Shown: positions 13,901 to 23,129, counted from the first letter of the stretch. The stretch: 64,000 bases of DNA from Apricaphanius iberus (GCA_028564705.1 JAPXFQ010002460.1:1619501-1683500), one strand, 5' to 3'. A program made the numbers and translations. The notes: a model not told the origin generated them from the sequence alone.

Positions 13901-16496
13901 ATTGAGCAGGCCTACTTGGATGATAAGTTAGTAAACTAATTTGTTACTTCTACGTAGGGCTGCAACGATTCGTCGAGTAACTCGATTCAATAAATTCGCT
14001 CGAGGCAAAAACTCTGCCTCGAAGCCTCGTTAAAATCCTATGACGCGCAGAGATCTGATTTGTTTGTTCACACCTGTGCGAAGCACAACAGCAGCGCCTG
14101 ATACAGTTTGAATTTAGTTGGCGCGATGACGGAGAATAAAGATGCCCATAACCGGCAGAAAATGTGCAAAGTTTGGGATCGCTACATTCTAAACAAAGAA
14201 GAAAACAAAGTACAGAGTATTTATTGCAAAGCAGAGCTGGTGAACCACAGCAGTACGAACTCAATGATCCAGCATCAGAAAACATCCACGTGATTTTTCA
14301 CCAAGCGTTGCTGAAACAAGATAAAGTAACCTAAACCTGTATACGCTAATGTTCACTAATTTTAAGACTGTACACGATCCTGTTTGACTAGATAGGATGT
14401 TTAGCTTTCATATATTTAAGTAGTAAACTTATTCATGCTCCATCGCAAGAGAGCCTTGTCCACGCGTATCTCACAAAACGGAGATATTTTTCTACGGTTT
14501 GGCCCGTCATCCACACGTAAACGCAGATTTTCGGCACAAAAAAAAAAACGGATCTTAAAAAATAAAAAAAAAACTCTGGCCAAAGCGGAGAACTGCGTTT
14601 TCTCTGTTTTCAGCATCGGCTTGTGGACGGATGAAAACAGAGTTTTAAGTGCCGTAACGTCTCTATTTGTATCTGCGACAAAAAAATGCTCCAACATCAA
14701 AGTTACAGCATCAAAAATCACCAAACTTCACGCTGCGCTGCGACCAAAGTAAGAAAAAATATATATTTTCTCACTCTCTCCTGACACAGAGACTCCTGTG
14801 AGTTTTTAGAATAATTAATAAGTGATTAATCCTAAACGTTTCAGTGTTGCTGAGCAGGGGCGCATCCAGGAGGTGAATAAAGAGGGGCTAAAAGGGGCCC
14901 AGGGTGGGTCTGGGACTGTAGAACCTAAATAAAAGCAGAGATGTTCTTCTAGTGGGACCCAATCTGAGCTGGTCACATTTTAGAGTTCTCAACTGTTAAA
15001 ATTACATTTAAAGTCATTTTGTTTTGCTAAGGTTTATGTGAAAATGTCGTCTCAAACTCTGCTTGCTTTTCAAACAATATAAGTGATCGGCGAAGAAGAA
15101 AATCACAAAAACATTGTAATTTTTCAAAAAAGCTTTATCACAAAAAAGTGGATGGACCATTTAGTTTATTAACTTACATTACTGCTGTTGACTGTTTGTC
15201 AAGTAAATAAAGAAATATATACTATAAATGGGCTTAGTTTTGGAGCCAAATATTGGAGTTGGAGTTCTCTATTCTTTTGAGAGATAAAAGGAACATGCTT
15301 GATCATTTTACAGCCACAAAATGTTTCGTTATGCACGATTTGTTTTGGTTATTTAAAAACCTAAAAAAATGATTAGATTAATCGAATCGATAAAGACGGC
15401 TCGCTGTGTGGCCTCATTTTTCTGCCTCATGAGGTGTTATCGGCTGTGTGCTGATCAAAAAAAATGAATGAAACGGAGACGGAGATTTATTTGGATATGG
15501 AGGAAAATGCTGCTTCTTTTTTCTACAAATCTTTATTAAAGGATTTAACAACAACACAGAGCGATTGCACCGTGAAATGAGATTTCATACAACGTATGCC
15601 TGTTAGTGGATAACAGAATCTTGTCGAATAGAACAGAAACCTTTTCAATTTCAGTCATTTTTCTGACATGAAGACAAAAGAAATAAATACTGTACATGGT
15701 TAAGTACAAATGAATTACCTCTATCATTTTAGTATTTTCAAAGCGGTGGCTTTGTTTACAAAAACTGGAACATGATTTGCCTTTTGATAGGATTATTAGC
15801 ATAAACGGGTGCATATCGTCTGTGGTGGATTTAGCGCTTTATTCCCAGATTCCATTTTTATTTGGAACATTGTGCTTAGATTCATTTGTTTTGTGAACTG
15901 AATGGTAATGATGGGAATTAAATCGTTTTTTTCTTAAACAAAATAATCGTTTAGACTAATCGATTAGTCGGTAGATTAATCGTTAGTCATTTGTGGCAGC
16001 CCTAGATTAGATCAGTGGTTGCCAACTTTTTTTTTTTTTACACTTTAAGCTATATAGACAATTTTATTTCTGACTTTTGGACTTTATTTACAAATATAAT
16101 TTTGGTAACTTATTAGGTGTCAGAATGGCCTAGTCAAAGTCCAGCCGTGGCACACTGATGCTCTCCATCTGATGAAGAGGAAATGGCAAAGCGTTTAAAA
16201 CAATCCAGTGGAGGTTTATTTGTTTTTAGCTGACACTAGAGCGATTTTTACCGACTGAACTCCCGGTTTTGTTCCCTACAGCCACCCTAATGGAGCGCGG
16301 GCGCCACGCCGCCTACTTCCTCCTGACGGGTCCGGAGGGGGGAGGAAGCGCCGGCACCGTGGTCCTCACCAAGCGGAAGCTGAAGCAGGACGTCCCCTCG
16401 GGCGTCGCTCGGCGAATAGCAGACGGCGGGGAGCAGCACGACGACGACGACCTGCAAACGGCCTTCAACCGACTCCGCTTCAGCAGCGACTGGTGA
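1780..16496 (+). CDS. fam234a: fam234a, 3' eight coding exons (5' end outside window)
   Basis: FAM234A (formerly ITFG3) is a type II single-pass membrane protein with an FG-GAP-like beta-propeller ectodomain; its molecular role is poorly known. Eight exons join in phase with GT/AG borders: 1780-1904, 2004-2136, 4428-4560, 4636-4776, 8902-8983, 9064-9216, 9294-9399 and 16282-16496, giving 361 codons plus stop. Visible marks are a DLDGDKVGD calcium-loop-like motif and the tail [10 protein letters not shown] followed by [10 protein letters not shown], which fits the FAM234A C-terminus better than FAM234B as I recall them. The recalled human protein is about 550 residues, so roughly 190 N-terminal residues, including the membrane segment, should lie upstream of the window. 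cox6b1 follows on the same strand about 6 kb downstream. The last intron is 6.9 kb and full of transposons. Confidence 0.88.
2004..2136 (+). CDS. fam234a: fam234a coding exon
   Basis: Acceptor CTAACAG, donor AAAG|GTTGGT. It encodes [15 protein letters not shown] followed by [10 protein letters not shown], a beta-propeller-like blade (L-x-S-G-x-T-G). It enters in phase 0 and leaves in phase 1. Confidence 0.85.
2137..4427. other. fam234a intron with simple and dispersed repeats
   Basis: There is no exon. A 43-bp unit is repeated twice at 2865-2950. Bases 3711-3860 (TTGGGCATCTTAC, then GTAATTATAGTTAC) resemble the end of a common hAT-like MITE in fish. The rest is AT-rich and unremarkable. Confidence 0.4.
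2865..2950. repeat. 43-bp perfect tandem duplication
   Basis: The 43-base unit beginning CTAGTTAGCTTGTTAGCTGC occurs at 2865-2907 and again at 2908-2950. It contains the palindromic GCTAACGTTAGC, a motif that recurs in many repeats of this window. Confidence 0.9.
4428..4560 (+). CDS. fam234a: fam234a coding exon
   Basis: Acceptor AATCCCAG, donor CA|GTAAGA. It encodes [14 protein letters not shown] and then [10 protein letters not shown] (a possible N-glycosylation site, NTT). Enters in phase 1, leaves in phase 2. Confidence 0.85.
4636..4776 (+). CDS. fam234a: fam234a coding exon
   Basis: Acceptor TTTCTAG, donor GG|GTGAGT. It encodes [20 protein letters not shown], matching the recalled FAM234A blade with LLVGSEAFVLLDG. 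Only 75 bp of intron separate it from the previous exon. Exits in phase 2. Confidence 0.88.
4777..6344. other. fam234a intron, no gene seen
   Basis: There are repeat traces only: a GGTACC/GTACTT-rich segment at 4900-4980, and a hAT-like end (GTCCAGCCCTA) near 5445. Short open frames here have no recognisable content. Confidence 0.35.
6345..6518. repeat. Dispersed repeat (family C), copy 1
   Basis: It shares GCAGGGGCGYATCCAGGAGG, then GGGGCCCAGGGTGGGTCTGG, and an upstream AT-rich block with 14759-14925 in the same orientation. In both places it lies next to a hAT-like element. Confidence 0.6.
6650..6871. repeat. Tandem duplication of about 195 bp, second copy split by a hAT element
   Basis: Bases 6652-6735 (ACTTTGAATTCATCATC, then TTTGATTTAATAATTATTG) recur in the sequence formed by joining 6845-6871 to 7781-7852. 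The second copy is interrupted exactly by the element at 6872-7780, so the duplication came before the insertion. Confidence 0.65.
6872..7780. mobile_element. hAT-type non-autonomous element with 8-bp target duplication
   Basis: The two ends are inverted (shared TGGGCGGTAT core: left GTCGGCCTGGGCGGTATAC, right reverse complement AGGGGTGGGCGGTATGG). The 8-bp ACTTTGAA flanks it at 6864-6871 and 7781-7788. Eight-base target duplications are characteristic of hAT transposons. No transposase is visible in the 909 bp. Confidence 0.78.
7981..8629. mobile_element. hAT-like MITE with AGGGCTGGGC ends
   Basis: It begins AGGGCTGGGCGG and ends with the inverse GCCCAGCCCT, giving a 10-bp perfect terminal inverted repeat over 649 bp. 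The flanks TATATACT and AATATACG are similar but not identical, so a target duplication is only suggested. There is no coding content. Confidence 0.65.
8902..8983 (+). CDS. fam234a: fam234a coding exon
   Basis: Acceptor TTTCCCCCAG, donor AAG|GTGAGT. It encodes [20 protein letters not shown] and continues VGNFTKK. Phase 2 to phase 0. Confidence 0.87.
9064..9216 (+). CDS. fam234a: fam234a coding exon
   Basis: Acceptor CTCTGTAG, donor TCC|GTAGGT. It encodes [18 protein letters not shown] and then [10 protein letters not shown], equivalent to the recalled FAM234A segment with FLDLGTG and AFFFWGL. Exactly 51 codons. Confidence 0.87.
9294..9399 (+). CDS. fam234a: fam234a coding exon
   Basis: Acceptor CTTTTCAG, donor GAG|GTGTGT. 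It encodes [20 protein letters not shown] followed by IVTFR, matching the FAM234A pattern Y-M-x-H-P-x-x-P-x-x-L-L-E. Leaves in phase 1 into a 6.9-kb intron. Confidence 0.88.
10340..12030 (+). mobile_element. Tc1-like transposase remnant, internally deleted and interrupted
   Basis: Fragments of a Tc1/mariner transposase are readable on the plus strand. Near 10350-10450 a piece ends in VPLLKPAHV; after a one-base frameshift comes [18 protein letters not shown], then WSDETKIEL. Immediately afterwards (about 10555) comes DLNPIENL, which belongs much further along the family, so the middle is deleted. The final part resumes at 11943 after an inserted hAT-like element. Stops and frameshifts make this a dead copy. 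Confidence 0.75.
10636..11942. mobile_element. hAT-like element nested in the Tc1 remnant
   Basis: It starts CAGGGCTTTCCACA and ends at the exact inverse TGTGGAAAGCCCTG. GCCAAAAT lies on both sides (the last base of the right end is shared), consistent with an 8-bp target duplication. The interrupted host is the Tc1 stretch GGAATGGGCCAAAAT. Inside, 11520-11605 encodes a short basic piece (TLEGFLKKK) that may be a transposase exon remnant, and a LINE-like tail (CAATTCAATTCAATT, ACTTTATTGATCC) lies at 11365-11400. Confidence 0.72.
12194..12838. mobile_element. PIF/Harbinger-type MITE with TTA target duplication
   Basis: The left end AGCCCAGTTTATGCTTCTGC and the right end (reverse complement AGCCTAGTTTTTGCTTTTCC) form an imperfect inverted repeat. 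TTA stands directly outside both ends (12191-12193 and 12839-12841), the 3-bp duplication usual for PIF/Harbinger. The 645-bp interior has no transposase but contains inverted CGTCTCCGTC motifs. Confidence 0.75.
12839..13954. other. fam234a intron, hAT-like end fragments and AT-rich DNA
   Basis: Bases 12845-12905 (GCTGCCGCGAGTAGGCGACC, TCGACCATAAGG) look like the end of another hAT-like element; a related end may lie at 48300-48420. Otherwise AT-rich with no supported gene. Confidence 0.35.
14108..14293 (+). pseudogene. BED zinc-finger fragment of a hAT transposase
   Basis: The 61-residue frame contains [15 protein letters not shown] and NSMIQHQ, matching the BED-finger layout (W near the start, then C-x2-C, then H-x3-5-H/C). 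One expected cysteine is replaced (SIYCK rather than CxxC), and the frame ends well short of a transposase, so it is a decayed fragment rather than a host gene. Confidence 0.55.
14451..14745. mobile_element. Family A element copy, nested in the hAT-like element
   Basis: It starts AGCCTTGTCCACGCGTATCT and contains the inverse of the block seen at 63400-63460 and 60-110. The 102- and 105-residue overlapping open frames on both strands are by-products of this repeat. Confidence 0.55.
14759..14925. repeat. Dispersed repeat (family C), copy 2
   Basis: It matches 6345-6518 (shared CTCCTRTGAGTTTTTAGAA, GCTGAGCAGGGGCG and GGCCCAGGGTGGGTCTGGGA), with a small insertion here (TGAATAAAGA). Confidence 0.6.
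16282..16496 (+). CDS. fam234a: fam234a last coding exon
   Basis: Acceptor CCCTACAG; phase 1 in. It encodes [18 protein letters not shown], a basic stretch ([12 protein letters not shown]) and the terminal [10 protein letters not shown], ending at TGA 16494-16496. This C-terminus is the best match to FAM234A. The exon is GC-rich compared with the surrounding intron. Confidence 0.9.
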
Positions 16497-17133
16497 AAGG
16501 GCGCCCCCTGCTGCGCAGGTTAGGGTTTTTCCGCACCTTAAAAAGCCAAAGCACTTCTTTTAGTTACCAGCTCCAAAGAAAGTCCTTCTCCGTTAGACGA
16601 CGGCAGAACTGTTGGTTCAACCAGCCGCCCTGAAAGCAGCTGGAGGATCATCCAGATCTTTGTGTCGTCTTTCTGCTTTTCAACACTAACAAACCACAGA
16701 CGCCTTAAAGGAATCATTACAGCCACTTAAACGCCAAATCGATTTGTTCTGAGTCGGGAGGAACGGGGCCGACGGTTCTGTTGGTGCTGCTACGGACCAG
16801 AACCTCCCACTAAACCAACGGAAAACACTAAGAAACTACGTCTAGATGTCGAATGTTGCTGAATCCAAGATGCTGGAAGCCTTTAGAGGGCAGTTTGTTC
16901 CCAGTTCTGGTGTTCCGATGTGATCCAGGACTGGGCCTAGTATGCTCCATTATGTAGCTACATCTGTAGCCCGCTACATCTGCTGTAAAGTTTCAGGTAC
17001 TGTCCTCCTCCCAGGGATTCACAGCGAGTGAAAGAAACACACTTGGTTGTAGATTTTCTTGCTTTAATATATTGAAACGTGTGGATTTGGCCTCATGGGG
17101 GCGACATTTTTGTTTGATTGACTGTTTGGATTT

Positions 17134-17139
17134 AATAAA
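17134..17139 (+). promoter_or_regulatory. fam234a: Candidate polyadenylation signal of fam234a
   Basis: AATAAA about 640 bp after the stop codon, followed within 60 bp by a GT-rich stretch (GTAGTGTTTTC). This would give a 3' UTR of roughly 0.66 kb. Confidence 0.5.
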
Positions 17140-17159
17140 GTACATTTTTTAAAAGTACA

Positions 17160-19738
17160 ATTTACTTCAAAATGTGGAACTGTAGTGTTTTCATTTTTGT
17201 TTCTTGAATAGTTGTACATTTAAACGTAGAATTACACCCAAACTTATTCAAACCCCCCCGTCAGGTTTAGATTATAAATGTTTTTGAAATCAAAACGATG
17301 TAAAAGGAGCGACACTCTTTTATGGGGTTCATACAGGGTCTTCAAAGAATATGGAAATAATACCTTTAAAAAAAGTCTGTCATTAATTTTGACATCTAGG
17401 TGTCAGAGAATTTAAGGCTTTCTCTCTTTTTAGTTCGTTAAAACCTGTTAACACAGAAGAGTCAGGATTCAGAATGAAGCTTCAAGGAGAACACGGTACA
17501 ATCTCGATCAGATCATTTTCATCCTTTTCCAATAATTTTCCTCACGCTAGGTCTTAAAATTTTGTGCCGTCTTTAACTTATTCGAATTGCATCCTCAAAA
17601 GTTTAATTTGTCAACCACCATTATTTTTGATTCGATAAGGACGCTTGTCATCTCTTACAAGTTCCACATTTCTTTGAGAAATAAACGCAAGTTTAAGGAA
17701 GTTTTTTTAGATTTAGGCAGAAAATGGGAATTAATTTTTTACATAAATGGTCGTAAAAAGCCTTGAATTAAACTTGAAGAAACCTGTCGTGTCACTTCTT
17801 TAAACTCGTCTCAATAATCAACAGAAATATCTTCGTTAGCTTCACAGAAATCAGACCCATGTTTCGAAATCTTTTAAGACTCTGGTCCCGACTGCAAAAT
17901 TATTACCAAACATGTTGGTAAAACTAAGATTATTATAAACCTCAGTCTGCCAGAGGGATGAATTATTTTTGTTCGAATCTTTTTAAAAATCGGTTTTTAT
18001 CACTAATTCTGATTGCCGTGAAAGAAGAACATCTTTTTCTCCAGTATTCAGTGATGAAAAAGTAACATTCGGTATGCTGTTTAACTGAACTGTGTTCATA
18101 TTTTATTTTTGCCAAACTAAACGATTTAAATAATCCAGATACGGAAGAAATCTAAAGGGGCAAAGCAGAGACGTCGGGGACATCAGATGTCCACGAGAAA
18201 GTCTTTGGATTTTTCTACATGGAAGGTAATCCATGTATTTTAATGGAAAGTTGAGTGGAAGAAAGAAAGTCCATCCCAATATCCATCTAAATACTTGGTT
18301 ATAGTCTAAAGATTCTCAAATTAAGGGGAAATAATCTTTAAATGAAATAAGACAACTTGCACTTGGTGAGAATTCTCAAAAATTAGACATTTATATACTT
18401 AAAATAAGACGAATAATCCAACACATTCTGCTCTTGCTCAGTATAGAAGTCTACAAACAAGATCAAAAATACTTTTCAGATGGATGGAAGTTTTTTGCAG
18501 TGAGCGAGCCGGATCAGAACCACACAGAGAATCTTATGGAGTATCGCCGAGAAGGAAGATGAGACGCCAGATTTCCAGAACCTCAGGAAGTTCCTCTCCA
18601 CGCCACGCTGCACTGATGCAGAAATTCATGCAAAAGGAGCCCAGACCAACAACTGAGAGCAGATAGAACCGCAATAATTATGTATTAATACATTTATTAC
18701 AGTTATTATTCCTGTACTGTTACTGCAATGTAAATATCTTTTCTCTGGTTGGTGCAGATGCTTTTATATCGGCACAAATAAACAGCCGCAGGTTCGGGTT
18801 TTCAGCCAGGCCCAGCTGTCGGGTTCTGGAAGAGACGGGCAAAATCTGAGCGCCTTTCAGGGAATTCCCAGACAAGTGGTCCCACCGGAACGGGCTGCAG
18901 TGATTAAAGCGGAAAAATGCAAACAGGAAGAAGAAGGAACAAGAATATAAGATATGCTATAGTCAGCTGCATGATAGGGGGATGATTTACTTTTTCATAG
19001 CGTACTTAAACAGCTTTAGGTGTTTTTGTTTATATATTTTGGCCCATCTGGAAGTCTTTATTTTAAAAAAGGACCAAAGTATTAGCTCAGCTTCAGTACT
19101 GAAAATATTTAGCTTCACGATGCATTAATGAGGCCATTAAAGTCACTTGATCTGAACACCCAATTGTTTTCCACACTATAAACCTTCACTGATCTGACCT
19201 TGGGTCAGTGAATCATTTCTGTTTTTCAAGAATCAAAAAAAAATAAAATAAAAGATTCTCTTTCAAAAGTAAATGAGGTAAAAAAAATAAACGTAAGGAA
19301 AATGAGTAAAACTCAAAATCTGTTCAAATCCAAGTGGAAAACAGTGAAGGAGACGAAATAAAGACGGAACTAATTCATTCCTGGTGGAAGGAAAACATTT
19401 TCATTCAGAATATATAACAGAATAAATAAAGGTTCACTTAGTAAAACATTATATAGATTAAATCCACACAAACAGGTTTTTAATGTGTTTTATTTATTTT
19501 GTAATTTTCTGCTTCCAGCCAATAAAACAACATTTAAGATTAAGTAATATATATTAAAAACCAATTAAAAAGAAGATTTTAAAACAGAAAGTTGGGGTTA
19601 GTAATGTTTAATACCTGCTTGAAGGTTGTTACTTTCTACAGATACTTTTAAACTGACAAATGAGCTACATCAGAAAGCATGAGCCAATAAATATTTCTCT
19701 TTATAAAATGAAAGTTTAAAAAAATACATATAATTTAC
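17160..19738. other. Intergenic DNA between fam234a and cox6b1
   Basis: AT-rich, with no supported exon. The 60-codon open frame at 18484-18666 is part of a segment (CACGCCACGCTGCACTGATG, then CAAAAGGAGCCCAG) that I believe is a dispersed repeat, but I cannot name it. Confidence 0.35.
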
Positions 19739-20512
19739 GCTTCTTTTTTGTGTGTATTTTATAGTTGTATATATGTTTCTTTACAACTCAGCATTAGGGC
19801 CATTGTAAACAAAATAGAAATATTTTGGAGTAAATTTCCACCCAAAAAAACTGAGATTAAACTCATATTTTCCAGAAGAAACTTGGAAATTCTCTGATGT
19901 GAAAAAGTAACAAAATTAGGATTAAAAACTCAGAAATTCGGAGATTAATTGCACATATTTTACAGAACAAATTTCGGAAATTCTCTGTCACAAAAATCAT
20001 AAAATTACAAGTTAAAAGACAGATTTTTTGAGATTCGTTTCAGATATTTTCTAGGAGAAGCATATTTTTATGATGTAGAAAATAAGAAAACTTGCGAGAA
20101 AAAAACTAGGACATTTCTATGATTCTATGTTCGACATCTAAACTAAGATATTTCTGACATTGTAAAGACAATTTTCAAATAAAAAATATGCATTTATTCA
20201 AAGAAATTTCTTAGTTTTTTTCTCGCAGACTTTATACTTTTTCTACATCAAAGGTTTAGGCGTTTTTTTTCTAGAAAATATCTGAAATTAATCTCGAAAT
20301 CTCTCTTTTAACTCATAATTTTACGACTTTGTCAAATAATTTCTGGGGGGTTTTATGGAAAATATGTTCGTTTTTACTCGTAATTTTGCTACTTTTTGAT
20401 AGAGATATTCCGAGTTTTTTCTGGAAAATATGCGACTTCAATCTCAGAATTTCTTAGTTTTTTTGGGTGGGATTTTTTTCCAAAATAATTTTGCTTTGTT
20501 AACAGACTCTGT
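19739..20512. repeat. Fold-back element, two inverted arms of about 350 bp
   Basis: The left arm (about 19795-20150) and the right arm (about 20165-20512) are reverse complements with many small differences. Left CACCCAAAAAAACTGAGA meets right TCTCAGAATTTCTTAGTTTT, and left AGATATTTTCTAGGAGAA meets right TTTCTAGAAAATATCTGAA. A single-arm copy of 19739-20165 lies at 27180-27640 in the same orientation. It has no coding content and could form a very long hairpin. Type unknown. Confidence 0.75.
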
Positions 20513-20620
20513 CGTATTCCTTTCTTTTTTGTATGTTTAGTTCTGGTTCACACCTGTATTGCTGTTAATTTTTTCGATAAAGATTTGGGGGAAAATATCC
20601 CAAATCTTTCCAAATGGATG

Positions 20621-20630
20621 GCGCATGCGC
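20621..20630. promoter_or_regulatory. Perfect NRF-1-type palindrome
   Basis: GCGCATGCGC, the core of the NRF-1 consensus, lies in a small GC-rich island (20610-20815) 1.7 kb upstream of the cox6b1 start codon. This may be an upstream regulatory site or part of a repeat; no transcript start can be fixed from sequence. Confidence 0.35.
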
Positions 20631-21379
20631 GGTTGAGGGGTGTGTCAGCACGCAGAGGATGACGCAGAGACGCGCTCTGCATCGGGCCGTTGCTATGGTG
20701 AGAAGAACAACCGGCACTACCGAGGCACTGCCTGGGTTTGGAACAGACTTGCCTTACGAGACCGCGGCTGCCGGCTTACGTGCTCTGTTTACGTCCCGCC
20801 CATCGTAGTAGCATTGTAGAGTAGTAATATTACTTCAACCATGGAACTGGAAATGTATAACGAGTGTTTTACTCTTTTTTTTTTATATATGTCAGTTAAA
20901 TCAAATGTGCAAACGAATTAGTGCCTGGTAGCCCCCGAAGCTGCAACTACTAACCAACTAACCAACCATATATAACTGCTTTTGATCTAATAAATAATAA
21001 TTAAAAAAATAAAACAAACATTTTAGATATAAGCCCGATGGTTAAAATTAGTTGAGTTGCATTTGAAATAGAAATATACCCCCGAAGTAGCTGCTGCCGG
21101 CTCCTACCGCGCTGTATTCTGAGCAATTTTTTGATTTGGTTAGTTAGCTAAACGGCTAACAAACGGAGGACAGATTCCTCGGTAGAACATGAACATATGA
21201 TGACGTATCTCCTAGGCAACCGGAGCGGGACCAAGGCATCAAGGTGATGTTCACCCATCGTTATTCAGCTTATTTTCCACGTTAGAGTGGAGAATATCCC
21301 GGCAGTTTCACTTCTCTGCTCCATTATACACCCAATAACTTTCATAAAGAGCCCATAAAACAGTTTTCTTTGCTTCCGT

Positions 21380-21900
21380 ACGGCGTGACAGGTGTCAACG
21401 CTACGTCGCCCCCCAGTCCCCCCATTAAACACCTGTAGGCTGAATGAGTTTAGACACGTTTTCAGCTAAAAAACACAACAGCATGAGTTAATTCTTGTTA
21501 ATAATTGACTAACTGTAGGAGAAATTACTTCCGCGTTTAACCCGGTTAAATTAACGCGGTTAAAGAAGGTTTTAAACGCGGTAAAGACTTTTTCTGCGGG
21601 GCTTTAAGGTCCTCCAGGAGCTCCTCTCGTTCCTCGGACCGGCGGACAGGGAGGCTGAACTTCAGACCGGCTCAGATCGGCGTCTCAATGTGACCTGAGC
21701 TGTCCGCCATATCCTCATCATAGGACTGCACGGATACATTTCTCCGAACCGCAGCGCACGCGCCACAGGCAGAGAGGAAACACACAGGCGCCCCGAACTC
21801 TGAGCTCGCGCCGCATCTACAACGGTAACGTTCACCTTCACGGCGTCTGGAAGCGTTTAAACGGGCGTGTTTGTGACGGTAAGCGGCCGGTGTTGAACAT
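21380..21900 (+). promoter_or_regulatory. cox6b1: CpG-rich promoter and 5' UTR region of cox6b1
   Basis: CpG density rises sharply and there is no obvious TATA box, as expected of a housekeeping promoter. Two possible donors of a non-coding first exon are ACAACG|GTAACG near 21823 and GACG|GTAAGC after 21878; the latter fits the donor consensus better. The coding exon begins after an intron, at 22327. Confidence 0.5.
21754..21763. promoter_or_regulatory. cox6b1: NRF-1-type site in cox6b1 promoter
   Basis: GCGCACGCGC fits the NRF-1 core (GCGCAYGCGC). NRF-1 is a known activator of nuclear genes for respiratory-chain subunits, so the placement about 580 bp before the start codon makes sense. Confidence 0.5.
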
Positions 21901-22335
21901 TATTCGGTCTCCGGACTGTTTACGGTACGTTAAAGGAGGCTAACCGCTGCGGGGGGAAACACGCCGACCAGCCGAACCTGTTAATGCGGAAAAAGACGCT
22001 GCCTTTACTGGGTCCGGAGGAACAGTACAGAGTCCGATAATATCATCCAAGTTTCTCTTCACTCTATAAGCTGCTTGTTTGTTAAACAGTTTCGGGATTT
22101 CGGTTTCTTTTTCTTTGGAGCACAGCTCCAGGTTCCGCATGCGGCACCCCGACAATAATCCCAACCGCGCAGTATTATCCAGAACCGGGCTGTTCAGGGC
22201 GCACATACAGAAACGGAACCGGGTCTCCCACAGATGAAGCCCCGGGTTCGGCTCCATCAGGCGGCTAAATGCAGGTAAAGCTTGTTTTCTGCCGGTTTTC
22301 ATGGATCTCTCCTGTTTTATTGGCAGACGGTAAAG

Positions 22336-22441
22336 ATGGCTGAGGAACTCAAGACCAAGCTGGAGCAATACCGAACCGCTCCCTTCGACGCCCGATTCCC
22401 GAACCAGAACCAGACGAGGAACTGCTGGTCCAACTATCTGG
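22336..22441 (+). CDS. cox6b1: cox6b1 coding exon 1
   Basis: The exon begins at 22327 (acceptor TTGGCAG) and the ATG is at 22336. It encodes [18 protein letters not shown] and [16 protein letters not shown], with donor CTGG|GTAAGG in phase 1. Confidence 0.92.
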
Positions 22442-23021
22442 GTAAGGATACGCCTCAAGGTCAAAGCGTCTCTGTGAGGCTCGTTTGCGGCCATATTTTA
22501 CTCGAAAGAGCCACAAAAAACGGGCTCAAAGTTTCTTTACCTTTTTTTTTTTTTTGGTGATTATAAGGTTTCAGATGTGGATTTTTGTTTATTCATTCTA
22601 GACTACCACCGCTGCCAGAAAGCCCTGAATGCTAAAGGAGTAGATGTGACCCCCTGTGAGTGGTACAGGAGGGTCTACAAATCCCTCTGCCCCATGGGTT
22701 GGGTAAATACGCTTAATATATTCCTGGAGATCGTGTTTCTGCTCCAACACCTGCGCATCAGAGAGGTTGCATCTTCTGTCATGGCTTCTGCTGCACACTG
22801 CCGGTCAGCAGTGAGAAACCACAGTACTGTCCCAAGCAACGTGTCTCTGGTGTTGGAGCAGGATAACCGGTTCCCTTGGGTCAAAGCATAAAAAATAAAA
22901 TAAAAACAGATTCTCGCCGGCAGATTAATGTTTTCCACTTGGTTCTCTGAACTTTGACCCGCTTTAGGTTGAGAAGTGGGACGGACAGAGGGAAGACGGC
23001 ACCTTTCCGGGAAAGATTTGA
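22336..23021 (+). CDS. cox6b1: cox6b1, cytochrome c oxidase subunit 6B1 (complete)
   Basis: This is the small intermembrane-space subunit of respiratory complex IV, known to bridge the monomers of the dimer. Three coding exons (22336-22441, 22602-22702, 22968-23021) join in phase to give 86 residues, the usual family length. The start AAGATGGCTGAG follows an in-exon 5' UTR of nine bases. The twin cysteine motif of Mia40-imported proteins is intact: C30-x9-C40 and C54-x10-C65. [12 protein letters not shown] and the terminal DGTFPGKI are family signatures. The splice variant cox6b2 would look very similar; I prefer cox6b1 on overall resemblance. No transit peptide is seen, as expected. It converges with katnip. 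Confidence 0.93.
22602..22702 (+). CDS. cox6b1: cox6b1 coding exon 2
   Basis: Acceptor CATTCTAG, donor TGG|GTAAAT. It encodes [20 protein letters not shown] and [14 protein letters not shown], carrying three of the four conserved cysteines. Confidence 0.93.
22968..23021 (+). CDS. cox6b1: cox6b1 coding exon 3 and stop
   Basis: Acceptor GCTTTAG. It encodes [17 protein letters not shown] and ends at TGA 23019-23021. Confidence 0.93.
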   Translation, partial: VEKWDGQREDGTFPGKI

Positions 23022-23121
23022 AGCTTCCACCTCCGACCATGTAATGTTTATCGCCACTTCGCCAGCAGCACACTGAATGCTCATTCCCTGCAAATACCAT
23101 TAAATGCTCTGCAGATTCCGC

Positions 23122-23127
23122 ATTAAA
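23122..23127 (+). promoter_or_regulatory. cox6b1: Candidate polyadenylation signal of cox6b1
   Basis: ATTAAA 100 bp after the stop codon, followed by a GT-rich element (CAGTGTCTGTTGTGTGTTTT). It implies a very short 3' UTR. Confidence 0.55.
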
Positions 23128-23129
23128 AA

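Larger units (their letters stand above)
13955..16004 (+). mobile_element. hAT-like element with BED-finger fragment and nested repeats
   Basis: It begins TAGGGCTGCAACGATT and ends GGCAGCCCTA, a typical hAT pair of ends. At 14108-14293 an open frame encodes a BED-type zinc-finger piece: KVWDRYIL, then a shifted C-x-x-C-like region (IYCKAEL) and STNSMIQH, the usual DNA-binding N-terminus of hAT transposases. The catalytic domain is not visible. A family A element (14451-14745) and a family C repeat (14759-14925) sit inside. The copy is dead. Confidence 0.65.

Noticed and set aside
14416..14752. Open frames of 102 and 105 codons on opposite strands
   Set aside because: They lie in a family A repeat found three times in the window; both frames are basic, low in complexity and lack any domain.
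18484..18666. 60-codon frame in the intergenic region
   Set aside because: No splice context or recognisable domain; the underlying DNA looks like a dispersed repeat.
21209..21222. RFX X-box-like CTCCTAGGCAACC upstream of cox6b1
   Set aside because: Only one half-site fits well and the downstream gene is not ciliary; katnip, which is, has its promoter outside the window.
21940..22494. 184-codon antisense frame over the cox6b1 promoter and first coding exon
   Set aside because: GC-rich antisense shadow; no recognisable domain, and the overlapping cox6b1 exon is certain.
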